The position numbers and the translations under genes are program-made. From NCBI GenBank assembly GCA_026705105.1, contig JAPPBK010000131.1, positions 1 through 13,306 on the forward strand: a DNA stretch of 13,306 nt, written 5' to 3'. Origin of the DNA: Chloroflexota bacterium (GTDB taxonomy: Bacteria; Chloroflexota; Dehalococcoidia; Bin125). The notes under the pieces were generated by a model that did not search any database, was not told the origin of the DNA, and saw nothing but the letters and a program-made list of their open reading frames with translations. Positions 6,484 to 12,916 of this stretch are shown piece by piece. Every line of letters starts with the position of its first letter. The stretch's first letter is position 1.

Positions 6484-7986
6484 CTAGCGCCTCCGCGGTG
6501 AAAGAACTCGCGCCAGCATCAGGCCGCTGAGCAGAACCAGCGCTCCGGCGATGCCGATCAGCGGGTACTCCCAGGGGAACGGATCCGCGACCTCAAAGAC
6601 CGGGCGTTGTCGGCGTTGATCCTGCCGCCGCTCGATCTCCGCCACGCGCTCGGCGATCGCCTCCTCGGAGCGGTCCGCCTGGGCCTGCTCCGGCTGCTCA
6701 TCCTGCGCGTCCGTTCCCTCGGCGGACTGCTGCGCGGCTTGCTGTTCCACGTCCTCCTGCGCCTGCGCGGCTCCGGCCTCGGCTTGCGATTCCTGTTCGC
6801 CCTCGTCCGATGCATCATCCCCGTCGGCCACTTCCGGTCCGCCGATCACGTCGTCCTCGATCACCGTAGAGCGATCCTCCTCCTGCTCACGCGGCGCCAG
6901 TCCGACCGAAGCCCGCCAGGCGTTGTCGAGCCCTTCCCGATCAAGCCCGTAGACCGAGGTCAACGCGTCGTTGACCGACTGTCCCTCCTTGAACGCCTGG
7001 AACAGATCGTTCATGCGCTCGGCGCCGTACTCAGTGATCAGGTAGAGCACGACCGCGGCCGACTGTCCGTAGAAGATGTCGACGAAGCCGGGACGGTTAG
7101 AGGGCGACTCCATGCTACGCAGCGACAGCACGAGATCGTTGTTGATCGCGTATTGCAGCGCGCCGCCGCGCCGATCCAGCCAGTCGCCCTCGGCGATTGT
7201 CGCCATGCCCTCGTCCAACCAAGCCGGCAAGTCGCCGTACGGACCTTCTCCGGCCAGCTTGGTCAACACGTGGGTCAGCTCATGCCGCACGACCCAGCGC
7301 GACGGCGTGTAGATGTGTACGAGATCGGCGAGCACGCGCGTGCCGCCGGTGATCACCGACTCCTCGAAGGATTCCGACTCGATTCGCTCAACCTGTCGCG
7401 CGTCCTCGGAGTTGGCCCAGACGTAGACCTTCATCGGGATCAGTTCGTCCAGGCCCAGGAACGGCGCGATCTCTTCCAGCGCTTCCAGGCCCTCGCGCAG
7501 CATTTGCTCGGCAACGCCGCGATCGTGGTAGTAGGCGACTTCCAACACGCCTTCCTGGAGCGACTCCCACTCGAAACGCGGGTCCTCGTAGCGCCAGATC
7601 TGCGAATCGGTCTCGTACGTGTCACCGGACTCGTACTTGAACTCCCAGCGCCACTCGAAGTCCGCGCCCGCGGGAATCCAGATCATCGGCTCGCGAGTCG
7701 GAAACTCCGCCGTCACCCGGGTCACGTCGCCGGACTGAATCTCGGCCGGCTCTCGGGTGATCGCGCCCTCGGGCAGCACTGCATAGAGGAAGGTCGCCGA
7801 CTCAATCTGATCGGCGTTCTGGACCAGCGCCGTCACGGTGACCGAGTCGGGCCAGTTGTTCTCGAAGCGCATGCCCTGGACAGTCGGCCGGTCTGCCGAC
7901 TGCGCCCCGACCACGGCTGTCAGCGCCAGACCGGCTACCACGACCGCCGCCGCGACAAGTGCCCGCGCTCGACCCCGAACGCTCAC
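6484..7986 (-). CDS. Secreted, C-terminally membrane-anchored peptidase MA-like metallopeptidase
   Basis: This 500-residue protein is probably an extracytoplasmic zinc peptidase. Residues 1-29 form a signal peptide (RGRAR, a hydrophobic stretch, then VVGAQS). The zinc motif is HELTH (His235, Glu236, His239), with WLDEG supplying a probable third ligand (Glu259) 20 residues on, as in gluzincins of the peptidase MA family. A segment at about 366-465 is acidic and rich in Gln, Ala and Glu, likely an extended linker. It is followed by a hydrophobic segment at about 474-495 and RVLSPRRR, which reads as a single membrane anchor with a cytoplasmic basic tail. Translation starts at GTG 7986 with GGAGG 7 bases upstream; the GTGA overlaps the prfB stop, so the two are likely translationally coupled. 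The substrate is unknown. Confidence 0.8.
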   Translation of the reverse strand: MSVRGRARALVAAAVVVAGLALTAVVGAQSADRPTVQGMRFENNWPDSVTVTALVQNADQIESATFLYAVLPEGAITREPAEIQSGDVTRVTAEFPTREPMIWIPAGADFEWRWEFKYESGDTYETDSQIWRYEDPRFEWESLQEGVLEVAYYHDRGVAEQMLREGLEALEEIAPFLGLDELIPMKVYVWANSEDARQVERIESESFEESVITGGTRVLADLVHIYTPSRWVVRHELTHVLTKLAGEGPYGDLPAWLDEGMATIAEGDWLDRRGGALQYAINNDLVLSLRSMESPSNRPGFVDIFYGQSAAVVLYLITEYGAERMNDLFQAFKEGQSVNDALTSVYGLDREGLDNAWRASVGLAPREQEEDRSTVIEDDVIGGPEVADGDDASDEGEQESQAEAGAAQAQEDVEQQAAQQSAEGTDAQDEQPEQAQADRSEEAIAERVAEIERRQDQRRQRPVFEVADPFPWEYPLIGIAGALVLLSGLMLARVLSPRRR

Positions 7987-9120
7987 GCGACCGCCTCCGC
8001 CCGCCGGGCCTCTTGCCCGATCTGGTGCTCGAGCGACGCTCTCAGGAACTCGCTGATTTCTCCGTCCAGCACGCCATCCGTGTCCGACGTCTCGTGATTG
8101 GTTCGCAGGTCCTTGACCATGCGATACGGCTGCAACACGTAGGAGCGGATCTGATTGCCCCAGCCCGCCTCAATGTGCTCGCCGCGAATCGCCAGGCGCT
8201 CCTCTTCGCGCTTCTGCTCCTCGAGCATCAGCAGCCGCGCTTCGAGCACGCGCATCGCCGACTCGCGGTTCCGGCGCAGCGACCGCTCGTTCTGACAGCT
8301 CACGACGAAACCCGTGGGCAGGTGCGTAATCCGCACGGCGGTCGAGTTCTTTTGCACGTTCTGTCCGCCGTTGCCGGAGGCGCGGTAGACGTCGATCTTC
8401 AGCTCGTCTTCGTCAATCGACACCTCGGCCGCATCCTCGGTCTCCGGCATGATCTCCACACGGGCGAACGACGTGTGCCGCGCGTGATTCTGGTCGAACG
8501 GCGAGATGCGCACCAGCCGGTGCACGCCGTGTTCCGACCTCAGCCAGCCGTAGGCGCCGCCGCCATCCGCCTCGCCGCGCACCTCGAGGGTCGCCGACTT
8601 GAGGCCCGCTTCGTCGCCCTGGACGATGTCGACCAGGTCCACGCCGAAGCCCGAGCGCTCCGCCCAGCGCTGATACATCCGCAGCAACATCTCGGTCCAA
8701 TCCTGGGAGTCGACGCCGCCGGACCCTGCAAAGATCGAAATCACCGCCGAACGCGAGTCGTACGGTCCCGAGAAGGCCAGCTCGAACGAGCGCCGCTCAA
8801 GCTCGTCGCCGATTGCCAGCGCCTCGGCCGAGAGGTCCTCGGCCATCTCGTCGTCGTCGGCAAGCTCCAGCAGCTCCACCGCATCAACCAGCCGCGACTC
8901 GAGCCGGCGCCAGACTTCCACCGTGCGTTGCCGCGAAGCGAGCCGCTTCATGGTTGAACGGGCCCGGTCGGCGTCGTCCCAGAATCCCTGCGCCGTGGAC
9001 TCGGTTTCCAACCGCGCCACCTCAGACTCAACGCGGATCAGGTCAAAGACGCTCCAGGATGTCGGTTAGCCGACTCTGCAGTCCGTCCAGCGTTTCGCGC
9101 AACTCGTCAACATCAGCCAC
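7983..9120 (-). CDS. prfB: Peptide chain release factor 2, expressed by programmed +1 frameshift
   Basis: RF2 reads UGA and UAA stops and triggers peptide release in the ribosome. The gene is read as join(9120-9046, 9044-7983). A 25-codon leader starts at GTG 9120 (GGGAG 7 bases upstream) and ends at an in-frame TGA (9045-9043). Skipping T9045 continues as D-L-I-R-V into the main frame, for 378 residues in all. The codon-recognition tripeptide SPF lies at about 206-208 and GGQ at about 251-253, within one residue of the E. coli RF2 positions. GGQ is followed by Asn instead of the usual His. The C terminus is about 10 residues longer than in E. coli. The gene is 40 bases after the upstream thioredoxin-fold gene and overlaps the downstream metallopeptidase by four bases. 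Its frameshift implies autoregulation by RF2 level, as established in other bacteria. Confidence 0.96.
9042..9055 (-). promoter_or_regulatory. prfB: prfB programmed +1 frameshift site (GGAG, CTT TGA C)
   Basis: On the minus strand the order is GGAG (9055-9052), CGT, CTT (9048-9046), TGA (9045-9043) and C (9042). This is the canonical RF2 recoding element: a slippery CTT, a stop in poor TGAC context, and an internal Shine-Dalgarno-like sequence 3 bases before CTT, the spacing of the E. coli element. Low RF2 favours slippage and full-length RF2 synthesis. The leader frame upstream and the RF2 frame downstream join exactly here. Confidence 0.95.
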
Positions 9121-9160
9121 TACGCGTCTCCCGATTCCGAGCCCGGTGGTTTCCAGCGTA

Positions 9161-10027
9161 CTACCGATTGGGCACGATCAGGCCGCCCTCGGTGCGCCGC
9201 ATTCCTTCCGGCGTTGCCCCCGATTCACGCGCGCGTCCGGCCGCAGCGGCGACCGGATCGAGCGGTCGGGGTCCCGTGTGCTCGTGAACCGGCTGCGGCG
9301 GCCGCCAGGGCGTGGCCGATCCCGGCTGCGTGGTCAGCGGATTGAGCTGCGCGTGCTCCGGCCGCGTCTGCCAGAGCGCAATGAACTCAACCATCGACAA
9401 CGGCTCAACCAGTCCGGCGGCGAACAGTCGATCGTCGATGAACAGCGCCGGCAGCGCGTTCACGCCCGAACGCGCGCCGATCTCGGCGAACTCTTCGATT
9501 GCAAAGACATCGGTCTGCAGCTTCGGCGAAAGCAGCGTCGCCGCGCAGGCGGCAAGCGCCGCCTGTCCCGAGTTGGGGTCCATCACCGAGCCGAGCAAGC
9601 GCAGACGGGTCGGGCGGCGCAGCTTGCCCAGTGCGCGCTTCATCTGCGCCGACGGCTTCGCCTGCCGCGTCGAGGCGAGCACGATCGCTCGGATCATCGC
9701 GACCAACAGGTGTCCGTTGGGCGCGCCGTAGAAGCGCAGCGGACGGTTCAGCTCGCCGCGGATCAGGACGCAGGGCACGTCAACGATGTCACGCCGCTTG
9801 ACCTGCTCGGGCGCATCCTCGTGCTCGTAGATCGTCAGCGAGATGTGGTCGGAGAGCTCCGCGATCTCCTCGTAGATCTCGCGGGCCACTTCACAGGACG
9901 GCTTGTCGGGCCGCCCGGGGACCATCACTCGGCGCGGGCTCTGATGGAAGTACTCCAGCTTCAGCGGACCCTCAATCGCCTCGAACTGCTGTCGAATCTG
10001 CGCCCGCTCCGCACCTGCCAGCGCCAT
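9161..10027 (-). CDS. Protein-disulfide-oxidoreductase-like double thioredoxin-fold protein, redox motifs degenerate
   Basis: This 288-residue protein resembles the two-domain glutaredoxin-like/PDO family. Domain 1 (about 20-120) shows the cis-proline strand DVPCVLI (Pro85) and RFYGAPNGH. Domain 2 (about 138-222) shows its own cis-proline ALPALFIDD (Pro193) and LFAAGLVEP. Where PDO proteins carry CXXC, domain 1 reads SCEVA (only Cys45) and domain 2 reads MDPNSGQ with no cysteine. Classical dithiol oxidoreductase activity is therefore unlikely. The C-terminal 60 residues are rich in Pro, Ala and Gly and look disordered. I chose ATG 10027 because GTGAGG precedes it by 6 bases; a GTG at 10039 is the alternative. 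It is upstream of prfB (40-base gap) and probably leads that transcript. The specific role is unknown. Confidence 0.7.
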   Translation of the reverse strand: MALAGAERAQIRQQFEAIEGPLKLEYFHQSPRRVMVPGRPDKPSCEVAREIYEEIAELSDHISLTIYEHEDAPEQVKRRDIVDVPCVLIRGELNRPLRFYGAPNGHLLVAMIRAIVLASTRQAKPSAQMKRALGKLRRPTRLRLLGSVMDPNSGQAALAACAATLLSPKLQTDVFAIEEFAEIGARSGVNALPALFIDDRLFAAGLVEPLSMVEFIALWQTRPEHAQLNPLTTQPGSATPWRPPQPVHEHTGPRPLDPVAAAAGRARESGATPEGMRRTEGGLIVPNR

Positions 10028-10114
10028 GCCGAACCTCACTCTTCCCGCTGCTTAGGCTACGACAACAGCAATGTACGCAGGTGTGCGCGGTATGCTGGGA
10101 CCGAGGATTTCCGA

Positions 10115-10483
10115 ATGAATGACGAAGCACAGCTGTATCTCGAGCGCGGTCGGCGCTATCTCGCTCAGGCGTCGGAAGAGTTCGCCCGCAGTGATCTTGA
10201 ACAAGCTTCCGAGAAGGGCTGGGGTGCAGCCGCGCAGTCGCTGAAGGCCATCGCCGCAGAACGCGGATGGAAGCACGGACAACACCGGCAGCTGTATACG
10301 ATCACGCGCCGACTAGCCGACGAGGAAGGCTCGGACGAGCTGCGCGGGCTGTTCCGCTACGCCACTGATCTTCATACAAACTTTTACGAGGGTCAGATGG
10401 ATCCTGTGGAGATCGAGTTCTCGCTCGGCAAGGTTGAGAACCTTGTCAGGCACATCGAGGACGCAATCGGCAACGGCCGCTAG
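10115..10483 (+). CDS. PaREP1-family HEPN-like helical protein
   Basis: This 122-residue all-helical protein matches the PaREP1 family, a HEPN-fold group frequent in archaea and thermophilic bacteria. It shows EKGWGAAAQSLKAIA (33-47), RGWKHGQH (50-57) and the family's LHTNFYE (86-92). Arg50 and His57 are spaced R-x6-H, compatible with the Rx4-6H motif of HEPN ribonucleases, though PaREP1 members are not shown to be nucleases. The ATG has GAGG 8 bases upstream, and a TATGCT -10-like hexamer lies at 10091-10096, so a short leader is likely. No nucleotidyltransferase (MNT) partner is adjacent, which argues against a standard HEPN/MNT toxin-antitoxin pair. Its TAG overlaps the stop of the convergent lipoprotein gene. 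Family assignment is fairly sure; function is unknown. Confidence 0.8.
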   Translation: MNDEAQLYLERGRRYLAQASEEFARSDLEQASEKGWGAAAQSLKAIAAERGWKHGQHRQLYTITRRLADEEGSDELRGLFRYATDLHTNFYEGQMDPVEIEFSLGKVENLVRHIEDAIGNGR

Positions 10484-11475
10484 CCCGAATCCTGCACCAC
10501 CCACTCGACCGCCGAGCGTAACTCCGCTTCAGTCACCGCGCCCTCGAATGCGTAGCGGATGACGCCGTCGGCATCGATCACGAACACCCACGGCTCGGAC
10601 GGCAGACGCCAGGCCACAAACGCCTCCGACTCCACGAGTCGTTGGGGATTGTCGGGATTCTCGAACACCTCGATGTGGATTCCGTTGATCCGGTCGGAGA
10701 ACTCGCGCCACACGGTTTTCACGGTGTTGAGCACCGGCGCGCAGGTTCGCGAGTGACAAAAGGCCGGCGTCGCGAAGGCCAACAGCAGCGGTCGTCCTTG
10801 CTCCAGCGCCTCCGCGATCGAGATTGCATAGAGTCCGGGCTCCGGATCCGGGTCCGAGGTCAACTCCTGGAGCGATTCGACCTGTGACCTCGTGCGTGAG
10901 TCAATCGATGGCGCACGCTCGCCCACGCGCGGCGACGACGGTCGTTCTCGAACCGAGAAGCGGACCCGCGCCTCTTCCTCGGCCTCGCCCGAGCTCATCT
11001 CCAGGAGCATGCCCCAGAGTCCCGCTGCGTCGAGTTGGATTGGCGCGACATAGACCCCGCGACCGACCGGCAGCGCCCGGTCCGACACGCTCGAGTTGGC
11101 GTGCCCGTGCGCCACGATCCCCACGCCCGGGTCGTAGGGGATGAACCTCGCGTATTGCACCGAGCGCGGGCGCTCGCGATCCGCGTCCAGGGCGTACAGC
11201 GAGACCCGAATCGTGGGCGCTGGTTCGTTGGGCTGCAATCCGTCCAGGCTGAAGGCGATCCGCTTGACGCCGACCGCCAGATCGCGCGTCGCCAGGACCG
11301 GCAGCCAGCGGACCTCGCCGCCTGCTTCGACGACATCCCATGCCGAGCCCGGGCCCGCTCCGGACTCCTGCGCCGACTGCTGTGAGGTGCCGTCCTCGCC
11401 GCAGGCTGACGCCAGCACGGCGACCGCGATCGCGAGGCAACCGGCGCGATTCCACCTGCGGCCCGCAGAGAACAT
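10480..11475 (-). CDS. Thioredoxin-fold lipoprotein with a CX4C motif
   Basis: This protein has about 331 residues. The N terminus has basic residues (RRWNR), a hydrophobic core and SACGED, with Cys25 as the probable lipidation site, although the lipobox (L-A-S-A-C) is imperfect. Residues about 45-180 form an uncharacterised, mostly beta-strand region. Residues about 215-330 form a thioredoxin-like domain with FATPAFCHSRTCAPVL, in which the two cysteines (240, 245) are separated by four residues instead of two, and a cis-proline strand SEPWVFVIDADG. It likely acts outside the membrane in thiol chemistry or copper or redox handling, but this is inference. ATG 11475 is chosen for a normal signal-peptide length; no Shine-Dalgarno site is visible, and upstream in-frame starts at 11541 and 11577 would lengthen the n-region. 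It is convergent with the PaREP1 gene. Confidence 0.75.
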   Translation of the reverse strand: MFSAGRRWNRAGCLAIAVAVLASACGEDGTSQQSAQESGAGPGSAWDVVEAGGEVRWLPVLATRDLAVGVKRIAFSLDGLQPNEPAPTIRVSLYALDADRERPRSVQYARFIPYDPGVGIVAHGHANSSVSDRALPVGRGVYVAPIQLDAAGLWGMLLEMSSGEAEEEARVRFSVRERPSSPRVGERAPSIDSRTRSQVESLQELTSDPDPEPGLYAISIAEALEQGRPLLLAFATPAFCHSRTCAPVLNTVKTVWREFSDRINGIHIEVFENPDNPQRLVESEAFVAWRLPSEPWVFVIDADGVIRYAFEGAVTEAELRSAVEWVVQDSG

Positions 11476-11495
11476 AAGGGGGTAACGTGCGGCAT

Positions 11496-11529
11496 TTGAC
11501 AATCCGCGCGCGAAGCGCTTCAATATACA
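11496..11529 (+). promoter_or_regulatory. Candidate promoter and palindrome upstream of the 73-residue gene
   Basis: A consensus -35 TTGACA (11496-11501) is followed at 17 bases by TTCAAT (11519-11524) and at 22 bases by TATACA (11524-11529). The 10-base perfect palindrome GAAGCGCTTC (11512-11521) lies between the two elements and could be an operator. The opposite strand offers TATATT (11527-11522), a possible -10 for the divergent lipoprotein gene. The -35 is convincing; the -10 choice is not settled. Confidence 0.45.
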
Positions 11530-11575
11530 ATGCAACTGCATAGGCGCCTGATCAAAAGTCTGGAGGCCGCGAGCC

Positions 11576-11797
11576 ATGGCCTACTCCACCACCAACCGAC
11601 GCCAGGAGACCTATTTCCTCCACGCGCGGGACATTGAGTTGCGCAATCACCATGCGCAGCGCATCTACTTCTTCGCCAAGTCCGAGAAGCCGGGCGCGAT
11701 CGACGAGATTCCCGACGGCTACGAGGTCGTGGAGAACTCGCGCACCGGGCTGCCCGTCCTGCGTAAGGTCAAGGCACACGCCGACGCCGCCGGTTAG
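11576..11797 (+). CDS. Small hypothetical protein, 73 residues
   Basis: The function is not known to me. The sequence has few low-complexity stretches and reads like a real small protein: NRRQETYFLHARDIELR, then QRIYFFAKSEKPGAID, then IPDGYEVVENSRTGLPVLRKVK. I recall similar 60-75 residue hypotheticals in other high-GC bacteria with the same GYEVVEN-RTGLP ending, but cannot check this. No signal peptide or membrane segment is seen. The pattern suggests a short beta-rich, basic, cytoplasmic protein. The ATG has GGAGG 9 bases upstream and a promoter with a consensus -35 before it, so it is probably expressed as a single-gene transcript. It is divergent from the lipoprotein gene and convergent with the phosphatase gene 113 bases beyond its stop; that spacer shows no clear terminator. 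Confidence 0.75.
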   Translation: MAYSTTNRRQETYFLHARDIELRNHHAQRIYFFAKSEKPGAIDEIPDGYEVVENSRTGLPVLRKVKAHADAAG

Positions 11798-11910
11798 GCA
11801 ATCGAGGCTGCCCCTGGCGGGTGCAACCATCCACTGACTGTCCACGCAACTCACCGCGTTTCCACATCCAGACGCGCGCAACAAGGCGGCGTTTCACGCT
11901 CAGTTATCAG

Positions 11911-12720
11911 TTAACCCTCGATTTGCTCAAGGCGCCCAATCGCGGCCCGGTGTACGTTCGCATTTGCCGCAGCCAGCACCCGGGATCCCGACTCGATGGT
12001 GAGCGCCGATCCCTCCCAATCGGTCATCTGGCCGCCCGCGCCGCGCACGATCGGCGCCAGCGCGAGGTAGTCCCAATTCTTCAGCGAGGCCTCGCACACA
12101 ATGTCCACAAACCCGGACGCCAACAGGCCGTAGGCGTAACAATCCGCGCCGTATCGAACTCGTGCCAGGGAATCGGACAGCCGCGTCCAGGCCGCCGCTT
12201 CCCGCCGATCGAACATCTCAGGCGTAGTGGCAAAACCCACGCAATCAGCGAGCGCGACCGTTGACGAGGTGTGGACAACGTGTGAGTTGTGTGTAGTTCG
12301 CGCCATCACTCGGGCAACGTCAACCCCCGACCAGCGCTCCCGCAATATCGGTTGGTCAAGTACGCCTAGCCACGGCGCGCCATCCTGTAGTAGCGCAATC
12401 AGTGTCCCAAACGTGGGCAATCCCGCAACGAATGCGCCGGTTCCGTCGATCGGATCGACAACCCAAACCCACTCCGCATCGGCATGCTCGACGCCGTATT
12501 CCTCGCCGATCACGCCGTGCTGCGGATAGCGGTCGGCGATTCGTTCGCGGATCGCCCGCTCGGCGGCGCGGTCGGCCTGCGTCACCGGCGTTCCGTCGTG
12601 TTTGCGTTCGACCTCGGGGTCGCGCCGGAACCAGGGGCGGATCGCCTCGCCCGAGGCGTCGGCCAACTCCTCTGCGAACTGCAGGTACATCTCGGCCACG
12701 AGTTCGCGAGGATCGGGCAT
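11911..12720 (-). CDS. Inositol monophosphatase family phosphatase (IMPase or histidinol-phosphatase HisN type)
   Basis: This 269-residue Mg-dependent phosphatase has all family motifs: GEEYG (Glu73, Glu74), VDPIDGTGAF (Asp89, Asp92) and the C-terminal KNWDYLALAPIVRGAGG (Asp217). The run after the DPIDG loop (GLPTFGTLIAL) and EASLKNWDYLAL resemble HisN-type histidinol-phosphate phosphatases, while the position beside ino1 suggests inositol-1-phosphate dephosphorylation. The sequence alone does not settle which. The ATG at 12720 gives the standard N-terminal length but lacks a Shine-Dalgarno site; a TAATCT hexamer ends 6 bases upstream, so it may be leaderless. It is divergent from ino1 across 196 bases. 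No other histidine-pathway gene is in the window. Family assignment is very secure. Confidence 0.9.
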   Translation of the reverse strand: MPDPRELVAEMYLQFAEELADASGEAIRPWFRRDPEVERKHDGTPVTQADRAAERAIRERIADRYPQHGVIGEEYGVEHADAEWVWVVDPIDGTGAFVAGLPTFGTLIALLQDGAPWLGVLDQPILRERWSGVDVARVMARTTHNSHVVHTSSTVALADCVGFATTPEMFDRREAAAWTRLSDSLARVRYGADCYAYGLLASGFVDIVCEASLKNWDYLALAPIVRGAGGQMTDWEGSALTIESGSRVLAAANANVHRAAIGRLEQIEG

Positions 12721-12916
12721 GGGGCCAGATTACCCCCAACCGTCAGCGCAGCCCGAGCGTCGATATGTTGCTGGCAACAGCGGCGCCCAGTCCTTGCTGG
12801 TACATTGCAGTACTCGCAGGTGGCACGTAAGTGTTCTGGCGCGGTCGCCACGGCGCGAGCTTCCGATCCTGTTCGGCACGTGGTTGAGACCGCAGCCTCC
12901 GCGGAAGGAATAATCC
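12721..12916. promoter_or_regulatory. Divergent intergenic region between phosphatase gene and ino1
   Basis: This 196-base spacer must hold start signals for both genes. On the minus strand TAATCT lies 6 bases from the phosphatase ATG. On plus, a weak pair TTGCAG (12805-12810) and TAAGTG (12828-12833) with 17-base spacing could serve ino1. The region also has a 14-base inverted repeat TGTTGCTGGCAACA (12766-12779), a second TTGCTGG (12794-12800) and GTACATTGCAGTAC (12800-12813). These may be operator sites, but none is proven. ino1 has AAGGAA 7 bases before its ATG. Confidence 0.35.

Noticed and set aside
6607..8097. Plus-strand 496-residue open frame antisense to the metallopeptidase
   Set aside because: No recognisable motif and no ribosome site; it mirrors a coding region with HELTH and a signal peptide.
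7959..8957. Plus-strand 332-residue open frame antisense to prfB
   Set aside because: Opposite to a gene with SPF and GGQ in the right places; a composition artefact.
8813..10114. Long 5' extension of the PaREP1 frame on plus
   Set aside because: The extension is antisense to prfB and the PDO-like gene, is Arg-rich, and the real start at 10115 has GAGG at the right distance.
11476..11577. Upstream starts (11541, 11577) for the thioredoxin-like lipoprotein
   Set aside because: They give a 30-plus residue n-region before the signal peptide and overlap the divergent gene's promoter. Not excluded, since no ribosome site supports 11475 either.
11809..11825. Short bulged stem (TGCCCC / GGGTGCA) after the 73-residue gene
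   Set aside because: Short, bulged and without a T tract; too weak to call a terminator.
12884..12914. TTGAGA with AATAAT as an ino1 promoter
   Set aside because: The -10 would end 2 bases before the ATG, so transcription would start inside the gene; AATAAT simply overlaps the ribosome site region.
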